This document shows positions 10,376 through 22,743 of a DNA stretch of 64,000 nt, piece by piece. Location of the stretch: contig NC_088311.1 of NCBI RefSeq assembly GCF_910592395.1, positions 9,428,501 through 9,492,500 on the forward strand. The letters are read 5' to 3'. A program made the translations under genes and the position numbers. The notes beneath the pieces are model-generated. The model was given only the letters and a program-made list of their open reading frames with translations. It had not been told where the DNA came from and searched no databases. Every line of letters starts with the position of its first letter. Position 1 is the first letter of the stretch. The DNA is from Lineus longissimus (lineage: Eukaryota; Nemertea; Pilidiophora; Heteronemertea; Lineidae).

Positions 10376-11762
10376 TCAGTCCATTCCTATTTCCTCCTCC
10401 AGAATGTTGACAAACTCAAGCCCAATTTCCTCCTCCTCTTGGTCTAGCTCCTGCAGTGGTCTGGCGTCAATTGGGGTTGCCCTGAACAAGGCCGACTCGA
10501 ATCCACTCTCAATTACTTGCGGAGGTACAGCTTCCCAAGCCTCACTCACGATATTAACTACCTCACGCAGCCCAATACGTTCACAGGTCTCGTCATCTTG
10601 GGTGTTGTCATTTTTCCAGGCTTTCCACGTCTTCCGCAAATTGTTCTTAAATGATTTCATCACGGCAACATCGAGGGGTTGTGCCAGAGACGTACAGCAT
10701 GCTGGGATAAAATTGAGGATGCCTCCCAATTCTGTCACTCGGAGACCGAAATTCTCCGTGCGGTGCACTCTGTACCCATCCACGAGGAGAAGAAATTGAT
10801 CGGTATCTTGTGTGGTGATGTATGGCTCGAATACTTCATCTAACCAATGATTGGCAGTCTCCTCCTTCATCCAACCTGTAGCGGAGGAGGTTATAATAAT
10901 GTTTGCAGGCAAGTCCTCCTCTTGCAGGGCTGCCAGTTGTCGGACGAAACCAGTCCTCGGAAAAGTGATGTGCGCCTGTAACTTTATATACTCCCGTCGC
11001 GGTGATGGTAAGGGTCACCGTACAACCCAGCTTGGTGTTGGATCGTGACGTCCGCACGTCAACCGACTTGGCTCCCCTGGCGTTGGCTGTATACAAAGGA
11101 CGAGACTCGAACAGTGCAAACGTCTGGTCCATATTGAAGAGGAATTGCAAGGCAATCTGAAACTGATCGATCGTCTGCGTCACGTCGTCGCGGAAGACCT
11201 TGACACGTTGGGCAGCGTCAGCCGGCAGAGTGCTGGTATTCTTATTCACTTTCCGGAGAGAGATCTTCTTTCTCTTCATGAATGCTTCTACCCATCCGGC
11301 GGAAGCGTGGAAAACGTGCTGTGTAGGTCTGGACTCTATGAAGCCTTGTCTTTGTTCGTCCGGCAACTGATTCCACCAGTCTTCAAAAATCGTCATAGCA
11401 CTGGCTTGTATGTCCTGGATCGCAACAGGCAGCCTCCTCTCCCTCAGCCGCTGGTACCATTGGTAAACACGCTCCTCGACTACCGGCCATTGACCCACCA
11501 GTCGCTCTTTGACTGTCCTTTCCTTGCCGCGACCTTCGCGCTCTTTCTCTTCCAGGTCTTCAAGGTTCCACTTTCTCAACGTTAAAACTGGGATCTTGTA
11601 ATGTTCGGCAAACTCGTTCATGCTTTCGACTGTTCCATTCAATAGCCCTGTCTCAAGGTCCCGCAAGTACGCTATTTCTCGGATACCAAATAGCTCCTTC
11701 GCCGTTTTCTCAAGGGTATTTCTTGTTCCATATTGACTGTTTGTCTGGGGGCGAGTGATCAT
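10376..11762 (-). pseudogene. pogo/Tigger-like transposase with one frameshift
   Basis: Two overlapping frames together cover a whole pogo-type transposase. The first (11762 down to about 10985) has the N-terminal helix-turn-helix region, then FLFNMDQTF with the first catalytic Asp. The frame shifts near 10985-10990, and the rest (to 10376) carries SSATGWM, LLVDGYRVHRT (second Asp), SLAQPLDVAVM (third Asp) and an acidic tail. It is clearly related to, but diverged from, the transposases at 4408, 22744 and 59836. Its C-terminus is complete, which shows what the other copies have lost to their shared frameshift. As it stands it should not make full-length protein. Confidence 0.82.
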
Positions 11763-12312
11763 CGGCGAAAGGCCTTTATAGGCCTAGGATGTCTAGACAT
11801 GTTTTTAATAGAAGAAGAAAGTGACAACATGTGCCATAAAGCCATGAAATAACCGTTTACATCGCGTCTGGCAAAAGCAAGGCACAGGGCCTACTAAATT
11901 TTAAATTTTATGAAATTCAATTTTCTCTGTAGTGAATTAATTTCACTAATTAATTTGGGACTCAATAAGAGGTAGGTCAATCCGATATCCACATCAAGTT
12001 GTAGGTCTGGATGCTGAAATGGGGCTTTCTAAACGAGACATTAAAATGTTGAAGATTGTTTTTCTGGCACACTCTGTATGAATCAACCCATTTGCCGATT
12101 TTGGAATAAACCATTGAATGAAACTGACATTTCCTGGGACATGTGCATTGACCGTCTCGTCGCGGCTGGTGCAAACGGCATGCAGTTCGGCCATTCACAT
12201 TGGTCAGTGATGTTGAATAGAACTGAATGATCCATTGTAATGGTAACTTGGGGCTGAGGCCTAAATACCGGCATGAATATATGGAAGGTACCTTAGGAAG
12301 ACGAAACTTGAG

Positions 12313-13239
12313 TATTTACGTGAACTCCCCGATCTAGCTATACACTGTGGTATATATATCTCCATGGCACACACGTACAGTCGAATCGACGAGTTTTGAG
12401 GGTTTTCGCCAGAACTGGCGGACTACTCGCCGAAATTGTCGAAAACTGGCTGATCGGGGATCTTCCTAACTGGTTAGTTTAAAGGGCCATTGGCATTATC
12501 AAGGCCATATCATAACCAAGCTGCCTGATGCCAAGCCACCATCCATTGTACAGTAATAGATCCCATCGTTGAATTGCCAAACAAAATGAAGACGAACAAT
12601 CTAAATCTGACCGCTTTATCACTCTATTAGGATTTCACTCCCGACTGTGTCATTTGGACTGTCGTACAGCAATCATCTTTGTGCGAGTCGATGCATTGAC
12701 GACGCATATTGCGGATGCTCTATTAGAAATTTAGAATAAAATGTGTAACACTTTCAGGAAAAATATTACTCTATATAATGAAAAAGGAGAGGAGCAAGCA
12801 TTCTGAAGTAAAAAGTCTGCCGTCTTCTTCTTATTGTTTCATGATGACCGCTCGTTTGAGCCTTGAACCAAGATCAACTTCGATGTACAAGGCCAATGCA
12901 TATAAGGATTGTATGATGGGTTCCGCGGATCTGTGTCGACGTTCTAAACTTCAGCCTGGTAGCAAACATGGATGACATCAGTCGAGAAATGTAACTATAT
13001 CAAGTGAAAGTCCATTGCTTTGAATGTATTCATGTTTAATTTCCTCCACCGAACAGCAGCTATGCGTGTAAATTCAAACTGTTGGTGCTGGTTTGCGTTC
13101 TCTTCAACCATCTCGATAACATTCATATTATAAATGGCTGCTGATAAGGACACGGCGTTCACTCAGACAAGGATGTTGCACTAGTCAGTGCTACAACAAT
13201 TATCAGTATTGCAACAAACTTAATGACTAAGCAATAATT
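12313..13239. other. Unit flank (3' side of GPCR copy 2)
   Basis: This is non-coding unit sequence, near-identical to 46920-47844. The ORF seen here in other units (6513-6797 type) is interrupted, which argues against a downstream gene. Nothing else was recognised. Confidence 0.65.
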
Positions 13240-14274
13240 TCATTTGCGAGTAATATTGAATATTCGGCAAAATGTCCGCCGGAAACTACGTCCTGTAAGA
13301 AAATAAATGAAGAAATTAACAAATGAATTCAAGTTATTCAAAAAATATGAGGTTTCCCTGACAACGAATGCGACTTCCATTTGCAGTACAAAAACGTTTG
13401 AATGATCAGCAATAAGGTTTAGTATTTGATATACGCCACCTGGCGTCTCCAGCAAAACAAACACCACCACGACGGCAATGACACGAACTGTTGTTGATCT
13501 CATCTGGTCGTTCACGTGCCTCACGTTACGAGAAAGATTTTTATCATTTGCTCGTTTCAAGGTGCGAAGTATGACAAAGGTAATTACTATAAGGGTTATA
13601 TTTGGTAGCAATGAATTAATAAGAGTGTGGAGTATAAGGATGTAAATTGCTAGGAAATATGGATTCAACAAGAAATCCGTTTGTACGCGGAAAGGTTTTT
13701 GAGTTCCAGTACATTTATCAAACATGAATGAAGGTTCAAAGCAAAACATAAGCGGAATACGGTAGAGGAAAGATGAAATGAAGACAGTACAAATGGCGAA
13801 GCAGGCCCTTCTCTTAGTGCAAATAAGAGAAACTTTCAGAGGCATCCGTACAGCCACAAAGCGCTCTATAGCCATACAGATTGTTAGATAAATCGACGTG
13901 GTTTTAGCGAACCATACGAACATATACAAGTAGGAAGCTGCTTTTTCGTAAAATTCCCTGTACTGAACGAATGCACCAAAATAGTAGTTTATTACCGGGA
14001 ACGTGTTATCTAGAATGTATGCGATTAACACGAGATTATCAGCGACTGCAAGACCTACCAGTAACACTGACGTTGATGTAAAGGGCCTCTCCTTTGAAAT
14101 GACAAGGATGGCCAGACTGTTGCCGAGCAAACCGAAAAAGCCGATGAAAATCAGTAGCGGGACATTGAGTATAAATTCAATCCATGTTGTGATGTCCCGA
14201 TTAATGTTAGAGATTTTGTAGAAGCTACATTGTTTTGTCTCCCTGGAGAATGTGGTCAACTGGTCTACGTGCAT
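13240..14274 (-). CDS. Rhodopsin-family GPCR, tandem copy 2
   Basis: This copy has 344 codons and no intron. It differs from the copy at 47845-48879 at only about a dozen residues, and the flanks match as well, so the two units are recent duplicates. It keeps the LAVAD helix 2 motif, AIERF at the end of helix 3 and NSFVNFFIYF in helix 7. Compared with the 7365 and 44401 copies it has RMPLKVSL instead of CIPLKAAL after helix 3 (second intracellular loop) and PFRVQTDFLLN in the second extracellular loop. Start ATG at 14274 follows the conserved leader sequence. Confidence 0.88.
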   Translation of the reverse strand: MHVDQLTTFSRETKQCSFYKISNINRDITTWIEFILNVPLLIFIGFFGLLGNSLAILVISKERPFTSTSVLLVGLAVADNLVLIAYILDNTFPVINYYFGAFVQYREFYEKAASYLYMFVWFAKTTSIYLTICMAIERFVAVRMPLKVSLICTKRRACFAICTVFISSFLYRIPLMFCFEPSFMFDKCTGTQKPFRVQTDFLLNPYFLAIYILILHTLINSLLPNITLIVITFVILRTLKRANDKNLSRNVRHVNDQMRSTTVRVIAVVVVFVLLETPGGVYQILNLIADHSNVFVLQMEVAFVVRETSYFLNNLNSFVNFFIYFLTGRSFRRTFCRIFNITRK

Positions 14275-16911
14275 CTTCTTTGCAATGGTATGTACTACAC
14301 TTCACGCAAGAAGCTCTCTTCTGTGAGTTCTGATCGTGTGAATCTGTATGTGAACTTGAAAGGAAAAGATGCATTGGGTGCTATGAAAAGTTCTATACAC
14401 AATCAGACGAACCGGTATTAACGTATGCTGGTATGACGTTGGCCACACTAGTTTCATAATGCTAACCTCAACGATAACAATTCAACGATTCTTTTAGTGT
14501 CCTTAAGAATTTTCAAAAGTTGTTATCGTCAACGCTGGCATTTTATCATGACAACTTCTCGAACTTTCCCGCGACGATTGCCTAAAATGATCCTTGGTGG
14601 CAGGTTAAATAATGTTGCGATTCGTATCAGACGCGTCTTTTCAGACGGTTAATTTAGGCATTTACCATAATGTACCCGGAAGCAATACAGCTTAGTCATT
14701 ATATGAGCACTAATCGGTAACATCCCTATGTGCCACTTTCTTTAGAAACATCACTTCTCTCTGACGGCCGGTGCAATGCTTTTGATTTTTTCAACTCTTG
14801 ACCGGTACCTGTTTGTCACTCTTTCCTAAAGTTCTATCTAGCTGTATATATTATTGTTGGAAACGCCGAGATATAGGAAACATCAAACAACCCAACGGTC
14901 ACCGTCCTATCCCCTTCAGATATCAGTTGGAAGTTACTGATGTCCCCTATATTGCTCTCTTTTGTGTCATAACTACAAAGTGTGTAGTCGTCGATGATTT
15001 TTTCCTTTCTGCGCAGGCAGTGAACTAAAGCAAATCACAGTATTGAAGGCGTTCTGTCTTGTACTATCTGATGAACTCACCAAAAGTAGCATAAAAATAT
15101 TCTCCCTGAATCATAGCGAATCGCATACCGGTATGCATAAATGTTCGATCATAGGTGGATTTAGCATGCCCGAGTGCGTTCACTTCAAAGGATTGTACTG
15201 GGACACTTCCTAATCAGTCTCGTCGTCTATATCTGGGGCAGTTGTTATCTCTAGCGCCAGACAGCCTCCCACTCCATATGGCAGTGTGACAGTGCCTATG
15301 GTTCAAGTCAGTTTTCTGATGAGAACGCGATCATCGGTCCCGGTGCTGAAGGACATTGGGCAACACAAATTTGTAAATTGAGATGACTATTGACACAGAC
15401 ATTAATAGAAATAAAACCCTATATCCCGGAGGGCAGAATTGCTTTCCAGCCCCGAGGGACTTCGATGGAGCACGAGCTAGCGTAATGATGTTTGGATTGG
15501 TATCTCACATTACATGTTATACAGCATATCCTAGAAAATAAACGTTGAAGGACAAAACATCTACATGTATATTGAAGACAGGATTGGTCCATTCATTTTG
15601 GTGGGATAGAAAGAAATGTCTCTTTTTATGCATCCTTTAAAATTGACCAAAGTTAAGCGTAAGTTGCACCATATCAACATGCAGCTAAATTAATCCGCAT
15701 CTGCGAAGTAGGGGCATCCAATGTCTAGGGGCATCACATTTCATCACACTGCATGGATGTTCTTTATTGTGCCTGATACAGCGCGGAGAAGCGATGCAGG
15801 AATCAAGAAAATGTGTTTAGAATCAATTAAACTTATTCATTCAAATGACAAATTGTGCACACAATATCTACCAAGGTTGATAAAATAAGGCAGCAGCAAT
15901 ACATACATTCAAAGCATGAATTCGACATTGTTCAAATGGTGATATGATTTAAGCTATTCGATGCATTTACATTGAAAGTACGCTGCATTCATATGGTTTA
16001 TCATTTATATACGGTCAGCGGGATTATCAGCAAACTACTTCATAGAACACAAATGGTACAATATGGTTAAAGGCTACTTTTACCTGAGGAGTATGAATCA
16101 AAAGTTCCCAAGAATCAACACAAATTGTAAACATATCGGTTCTCATTCGCCATTTAAATTTGAAACATCTGTCTAGGAGTGTTTTTCTGGAAATAGATTT
16201 GTGCGAAAAGTACACAACGGCGCATGTCGTTGTTTATTTCATCGATGAACAACTCCCTGTCAATTGGTTAGCACGTGTGAAATGCTGAACGTTCGATTAC
16301 GTGTCACCACAGTTAGATCTAGATATTTACGTGAACTCCCCGATCTAGCTATACACTGTGGGACATGTATCTCCATGGCACACACGTACAGTCGAATCGA
16401 CGAATGTTGAGGGTTTTCGCCTGAACTGGCGTACTACTCACCGAAATTGGCGACAACTGGCTGATCGGGTATCTTCCTAACTGGTTGGTTTGAAGGGCCA
16501 TACGCATTTTTGAGGCCATATCATCACCAAGCTCCCCTATGCCCAGCCACCTTCCATCGTACAGTAATAGATCCCATCGTTGAATTGCCAAACAAAATGA
16601 AGACGAAAAATTAAAATCTGACCGCTTTATCACTCTATTAGGATTTCACTCCCGACTGTGTCATGTGGACTGTCGTACAGCAATCATCTTTGTGCGAGTC
16701 GATGCATTGACGACGCATATTGCGGATTCTCAATTAGAAATTTAGAATAAAATGTGTAACACTTTCAGGAAAAAGTTTACTGTATAAAATGAAACAGGAG
16801 AGGAGCAAGCATACTGAAGTAAAAAGTCTGCCATCTTCTTCTTAATGTTTCATGATGACCGCTCGTTTGAACCTTGAACCAAGATCAACTTCCATGTACC
16901 AGGCCCAGTGC
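14275..16911. other. 5' flank of GPCR copy 2 and next unit's 3' flank
   Basis: This is conserved unit DNA matching 48880-51503 over most of its length, with no recognisable coding sequence. It ends at about 16911, where a deletion joins the 3' flank of the next unit to the 5' end of a GPCR gene. Confidence 0.65.
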
Positions 16912-17113
16912 GTTGATGTAAAGGGTCGCTCCTTTGAAATGACAAGGATGGCCAGACTGTTGCCGAGTAAACCGAAAAAACCGATAAAAATCAGTAGCGG
17001 GACATTGAGTATAAACTCAATCCATGTTGTGATGTCCTGATTAATGTTAGAGATTTTGTAGAAGCTACATTGTTTTCCTCTCTTGAGAATGTGGTCAACT
17101 GGTCTACGTGCAT
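16912..17113 (-). pseudogene. GPCR remnant (first helix only)
   Basis: Only the first 67 or so codons of a GPCR copy remain, from the ATG at 17113 through helix 1 to the start of helix 2. One T is missing near 17070 compared with the intact copies (four rather than five Ts after TACATTG), which shifts the frame just after the tenth codon. The rest of the gene and part of the 3' flank are gone. Relative to the sister unit, about 2.56 kb (51504-54067) is deleted with almost no microhomology at the joint. Non-functional. Confidence 0.88.
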
Positions 17114-18569
17114 CTTTGCAATGATATGTACTACACTTCACGCAAGTAGCTCTCTTCTGTAACCTCCAGTCGGGTGAATCTGCATGTGAAAAAGGAAAGG
17201 AAAAGATGCTTACCTTACAATGATTACCTCAACTATAACAATTCAACGATTTTTTTAGTGTCCTTAAGAAATTTCAAAAGTTGTTATCGTCTACGCTGGC
17301 TATTTATCATGGCAACTTCTCGAAATCTCTCACGCCGGGACGATTGGCTAAAGTGATCCTTGGTGGCAGTTTGAAGTTGCGATTCGTATAAGACGCGTCT
17401 TTTTGGACGGTTTATCAGGCATTTACCAGAATATGCCCATACCACTTCCTCACTATCTGAGCGCCCTTCGGTGACGTCGCTGAGCCACTTTACATATAGT
17501 TACCTCACTTCTCTCTGAGGGCCAGCGCAATGTTTTTGAGTGTTTCATCTTCGGACCGTTTCCACTATTGCCATTGCTAAGGAAACGCCAGATGTCGTCG
17601 ATGGTTATTTCGTTTATGTCTAGGTAGTGAACAGAAACAAAACGTTCTGTCTTGTACTATCTGATCTCACCAAAAAAGCAGAAAATTATTCTCCCTGAAT
17701 CATAGCGAATCGCGTACTGATATGCATAAATGGTCGATCATGGGCAGATTTAGCATGCTCGACTGCGTTCACTTCAAAGGATTGTATTCGGACCTTTCCT
17801 AACCAATCTCGTCGTCCATTTGGGGCGGTTGATACCTTCAGCGTCCGACAGCCTCCCACTCAGTATGGCAGCAGTGTGACAGTGCCTATGGTTCAAGTCA
17901 ATGCGGTGCTGAAGAACCATGGACAACTGAAGTTTGTAAGTGGAGATGACTGTTGATAAAGAAATTATTGATAATAGGAATAAAACCATATATACCGGAA
18001 GGCAAAATTGCTATCCAGCCCCGAGGTAATGTGACGGAGCACGAGCGAGCGTAGTGATGTTTGGATTGGAATCCCACATTACATGTTATAGAGCATATTC
18101 CAGAAAATACACGTTAAATGACAAAACATCTATATTGTAAATAGGATTGGTCGATTCATTTCGGTTGGATAGAAAGAAAGGTCTCTTTTTTGCGTCCTTT
18201 AAAATTGACCAAAGTTAAGCGTAAGTTGCACCATTCAACATGCACCTTAATTAATCCGCATCTGCGAAGTAGGGGCATCCAAAGTCTAGGGGCATCACAC
18301 TTCATCACACTGCATGGGATGATATTTATTGTGCCGGGGTCAGGGCGGAGAAGCGATGCAGGAATCAAGAAGATGTGTTTAGAAACAATTAAATTTATTC
18401 ATTCAAATGACAGATTTTGTGCACGTTATCTACAAAGGTTGATAAAATAAGGCAGCAGCAATACATACAATCAAAGCATGAATTTGACATTGTTCAAATG
18501 GCGATATGATTAAAACTATTCGATGCATTTACATTGAAAGTACGCTGCATTCATATGGTTTATCATTTA
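17114..18569. other. 5' flank of the GPCR remnant
   Basis: This unit flank is near-identical to 1-1403 and 54303-55666, with no gene recognised. The last two bases (TA, 18568-18569) are the target copy of the pogo-like insertion that follows. Confidence 0.7.
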
Positions 18570-18822
18570 CTGTCTTTTCATCGATAAACCACCGGTTCCT
18601 AATAGAGAGGTTGAGATGCACAACTGATACCGATACTTAAACTTATCACTTATCGAGATACGTATACGTTCTTACTTATCTCAAATCACCTTGAGAAAAC
18701 CGAACGTATACGTACAACGTATACATATCTTCTATAACTCCTTGTCTCTGATTCGGTGACAATCGTACCGCTCAGCAAATCGCAATAGGTCTTGTATTTT
18801 AGAGGTTGTTCCATTAACCAAA

Positions 18823-19753
18823 ATGGCTGCTGTTAACGATATAATTCTTGGTATTGCGGCTGATGTTCTTAAGCCAGAAGATGCCATGTTACTCATTTTG
18901 CATGATGATGAAAGAAAGAAACCAAGGCGGTTCGGCGTGTTGCTGCAGGACCTTGATGACGAGACATACCGCCGCATATTTCGCTTCGAGAGGCAGGATG
19001 TGGAGCAGTTGTGCTTGGCCCTCCAAATCCCAGAAATGGTGACGTGCCGAAATGGAACTTCAGTTCATGGTTTGGATGCGTTACATGTTCTGTTGAGACG
19101 GCTTGCCTCCCCGAATCGGTTGATCGATATCTCAATCGACCACTGGAAGACACCAAGTGAGGTATCATACATTGTTAATAGAATGCTTGATCTCATTTAT
19201 GATCAGCACGCCCATCTACCAGGACTGGTTGGCTCCGCCAAGGCTACGGGAGTTTGCCGACGCAATACGAGACAAGGGTGCCCCCCTAGAAAACTGCTGG
19301 GGCTTTATTGACGGAACTGCGCGCGCCATCTGTCGGCCAATTCGAAATCAACGGCAAATGTACAGTGGCCACAAAAGACAGCACTGCTACAAGTTTCAGT
19401 CCGTCTCCGCCCCGAACGGGATGATTGCGAACATGTATGGTCCCGTAGAGGGCCGGCGTCATGATGCCGCAATGCTGAGAATGAGTGGGCTGCTTGACCA
19501 GCTCGAGGCTTTGGATCGTCAAGCTCCTGGGTATATGTTATATGGTGATCGAGCCTACCCGATTCGCCCCTATCTGTTGAAGCCGTTCGGAGGAGCTGCA
19601 CTGAACGACCAGGAGGCCGAATTTAACAGGAGGATGTCCCGGCTCCGAGTCTCTGTGGAATGGACATTTGGGAAGATCATTTCGAATTTCGCATTTCTGG
19701 ACTTTAAAAAAATCAAAAGTTGTAACTCCAGCCAGTCGCCAAATATTATATAG
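18823..19753 (+). pseudogene. Harbinger DDE transposase with shared frameshift (copy 2)
   Basis: The first frame (18823-19311) has the N-terminal helical DNA-binding part, including FRFERQDVEQLCLAL and the LLRRLASPNRL block. The frame shifts at about 19205-19215. The second frame, open to 19753, has the catalytic core: GFIDGTAR (first Asp), YSGHKRQH, GPVEGRRHDA, YGDRAYP (second Asp) and SVEWTFGK (Glu). One A is missing from the run near 19707, so the end reads out of frame. An ancestral CAA-to-TAA change just beyond is seen in all copies. The two overlapping frames leave no room for an intron, so I call it a pseudogene. Confidence 0.85.
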
Positions 19754-20230
19754 TTGCTGTGATCCTCACTAACTGCCACACCTGTTTATATGGAAGTCAA
19801 ACGGGGAGTTTTTTTGGACTTCAGCCCCCAACTCTTCAGCAGTATCTGCAACTTAATTGAATGGACGTTCCAGCTGTAGAAACAACGTAACCATGGTAAC
19901 GAATCAGTTAATTTCGACTTGACTTTATTTTTCAGTTAATTTGATCAAAACAGTTGACAAATAAAACTTCACTGTAAAAACTAACCGCCTAAGTTAAACT
20001 GTGGACGGGTGAAAGTTAACAAAACGTAAACATACAAATTTGTGTGGTAAAACATTGTAGTCTACTCATTACAGGTATTTGATGTACATGTATATCAGGA
20101 AGTATATGTCGGAAATAAAAAGAGGCCTAAAACAACATGATGTCGTATATCATCTATGCAATGAGAACCGCCATCGTTCTTGTTCAAGTTAGTGTTCATT
20201 GATTCGATGATTAGAAAATCATGGCCCGGA

Positions 20231-21405
20231 TCATTTCTCCATAAACCTCTTCATCATGTCCAACAAAAACTTCTTCTCTTCTCTTTCACTCTCAAGCCTC
20301 AGCCTCCTTTCATCCTTCTCCAAGTCAAATCGAGCAGTATCCAGTTCGAGTTGTTTTTTCTTCAACTCAATCTCCTCCCGCTGCAGCCCTTGGTCTTGCT
20401 TAGATTTGTCGGCCAAAAAGTCCAGCGCCTTGCTGTTCGTGGTCCTACTCCGCTTAGCCACACTTTCACCATTTTCTTGACCTGAAATTGTTATTAACCT
20501 GAAATTATGTTTTAAGGGACACGTAGTAGCCAGTAAGGACCAGTCAAATTGAAACTTAAATTGGCAAAAAAAACAGACATCATGACATTTCTTTATAACC
20601 ATCAAGATGGTGAGAGACAGAGCGATCCCACCTATGATCTTTAGAATGTATACACTAACCTTCTACTGGGGCTGACAGAGTTTCCATCGCTTTCTTCCGC
20701 AGTTCCTTGCCTTCGCTTCTTCATCCCCTTTCGCCTGTTTTTTCTGCTTTTGATTCCTATCAGCTTCGTCACGAAGGTCAAGTATTTCCAAGAGAAGTTG
20801 TTCTTTTTCCCCGAATTCATGTTCGACTCCAGACATGAGAGGAACACAAATGGAAAATATTATTTCATAACCAAGTAGTAGGACCCGCAGCGCCAATCCT
20901 TCACGTGAAGAAAGGGAATCCGCAGATGTTGATAACTTGACGGCATTACAGTTAGAGAGGTAGGTAGGCCTCGACTTTGATATGAAATTTGGTGGATTGT
21001 CGTCTTTGGTGTGTTTTTTTTTGTTAAACTGAGAGAAAAATTTCCAAGTGAGGAGGAGAAAGAAGTTCCCATGAAAAAAAATGAATAAACCAAAACATCG
21101 ACATCGATAACAGAATGTAATGAAGCATCATCTTGTTATAGCCTACTCATGATGCGGCACACTCACGCTTTCATGTCCTCTTTCTCGGCCTTTTCCAATT
21201 TGGCCAAAAGCAGGAGAGTTCTCTCTCGCACTCGCCGTACACCCACGTCCAATGCTGGTCTTGCATCTGTAGCGGATGCTTTTAATTTTTCCTCCACCGG
21301 GACCCATGATCCCTCGACGAAAGGGTTATGGGTGACAACTTCTCTAAGTAACATGATGTCGTCATCTTCTGAAAAGTGTACCCTTTTCTTTCTTTTCTGT
21401 GCCAT
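20231..21405 (-). pseudogene. Harbinger Myb/SANT-like gene, splice site and frame lost (copy 2)
   Basis: The three-exon structure matches the intact copy at 57328-58502: exon 1 21167-21405, exon 2 about 20660-20834, exon 3 20231-20481. Two lesions are specific to this copy. The exon 2 acceptor CTCTCAG has become CTCTCAT (base 20835), and exon 2 has lost one G in the CCTTGGCC stretch near 20710, which makes it 175 rather than 176 bp. Exon 3 encodes a highly charged coiled coil ending MMKRFMEK. The protein would be the DNA-binding partner of the Harbinger transposase, but this copy is not expected to be functional. Confidence 0.75.
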
Positions 21406-22743
21406 TCTGAAATTCTAAACCATCCAAATAATTTGAACCCGCCTGCATGGAACCGGAGAAGAAAACGTATAGATCAGCAATCGGCCTACAACATCCGGGC
21501 TTCAATCGGCATCAATCCTCAATCAAAGGAAGAATGCAAGCTAGCTAGCAATCGACGCGCACCTACCGGCATATCAACGAGTTTCATCAATTCCGATAAG
21601 GCGACGAAGGCCCTTCGCATAACCAATCTACAAATCAAGCATGCTTCGTATTTGAAAAAGCCCTCATATTCACAAAAGCACAATTTTCTGGACGAATTCT
21701 TATGTTCGTCATGTGCAATACGAGTCAACGAAAATAGTTAGGGCAGTAAATTGTATATGTTTAGAAGTTAGGACGAGAAAAACAGAATTGTTTGACAACA
21801 AATCCAATATACTTGCCTGCTTTCCGATGCGTCCACAAACCCCGGACCGAGCGTATTGTAACGAGCCTCGTGAGTGATATGCCTACAAAGCGATGACGCA
21901 TTATGCGGGATATTTACACGTCACCATTGCATAAGCGATTTTATAAGTCCCAGTTTTAACTGACCCCACCTTGTCTCGCAGACGCAAAACAGTGAAATAT
22001 AAAATTTTCTGTTGTCCATAATCGTGGTCTTGGTTTGTGACAAAAAGCACACCAGTTTGTCTTGAATCATGCATGTCAATCTGCTTATGATTTCCTGCGG
22101 CATTCCGGGTTGATTGCTCAACTCGGTGCTGTCGAAAAACCTGATTTTTGACAAGGCCCAATCGGCCCTTTTTGCCAACTTATCGGGGTGAAATGCCCCC
22201 ATCAAATTTGATGACGTATTTCGCAAATTTCATAAGTGATAAGTATAAGTATTGGGATAAGTTGTGGATCTCAACCTTACTAATATTCAGGCCAAACCCA
22301 CCTTACGTAGTAGAGGATCACAATACACGCATGGTAACGACCAATAGCAGTAGACTGTCAACTTGGAAGGCAGGCCTAGGTTTTAGAGGGGCTGCTGTAT
22401 GTTTCGCAGGTGACCTAATAGGGTTGCGTCATTTGTACGGACGAGTGCCGCGGCGGAATAATACGGGGTGTCCCACAAATTCAAAATTTGAGTACCTTAA
22501 AAAGCGTAAAAAAGGCATATCAAGGCTTGTTTGCTAAGTGTAATGGATGATTGAAAGGAACTTCGAACAACAATGTCTGGTCCATAGTTTGGAATCCGGG
22601 AGAATTACCTTAGCATTTTAGTTGGGACAACACGTAGGCCTAAAAGGGCAAAAACTATTGAGTAATCAGTGAGGTTTCAGGCGTATATAAAGTTTGGGTA
22701 GTGTCGGAAACCTCCTCTTGCCTTGCCTACAACTTGTAGAAAT

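Larger units (their letters stand above)
9867..12312 (-). mobile_element. Second pogo/Tigger-like element, single-copy insertion
   Basis: The 2446-bp element has 29-bp inverted repeats (9867-9895 and 12284-12312) that differ at two positions. The outer end reads CTCTAGTTTCGTC on the left and CTCAAGTTTCGTC on the right. It is flanked by TA on both sides (9865-9866 and 12313-12314). The uninterrupted target is visible in the neighbouring units as GATCTAGATATTTACGTG near 16316, which confirms both the boundaries and the TA duplication. The sister unit at about 46916 lacks it, so it inserted after the block duplication. It encodes a frameshifted transposase on the minus strand and contains a long foldback at 10057-10219. 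Confidence 0.9.
18605..22280. mobile_element. PIF/Harbinger element, full length (copy 2)
   Basis: This 3676-bp element is nested in the pogo-like copy. Its termini are inverted: GAGAGGTTGAGATGCACAAC at 18605, and the complement of GTTGTGGATCTCAACCTTAC ending at 22280. Inverted similarity extends for about 50 bp through an AT-rich AAGTGATAAG stretch. TAATA flanks both ends (18600-18604 and 22281-22285). The true target duplication could be any 3-5 bp within it, consistent with the 3-bp duplications of PIF/Harbinger. It encodes a transposase (plus strand) and a Myb-like gene (minus strand) placed tail to tail, the usual layout for the group. Confidence 0.88.
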
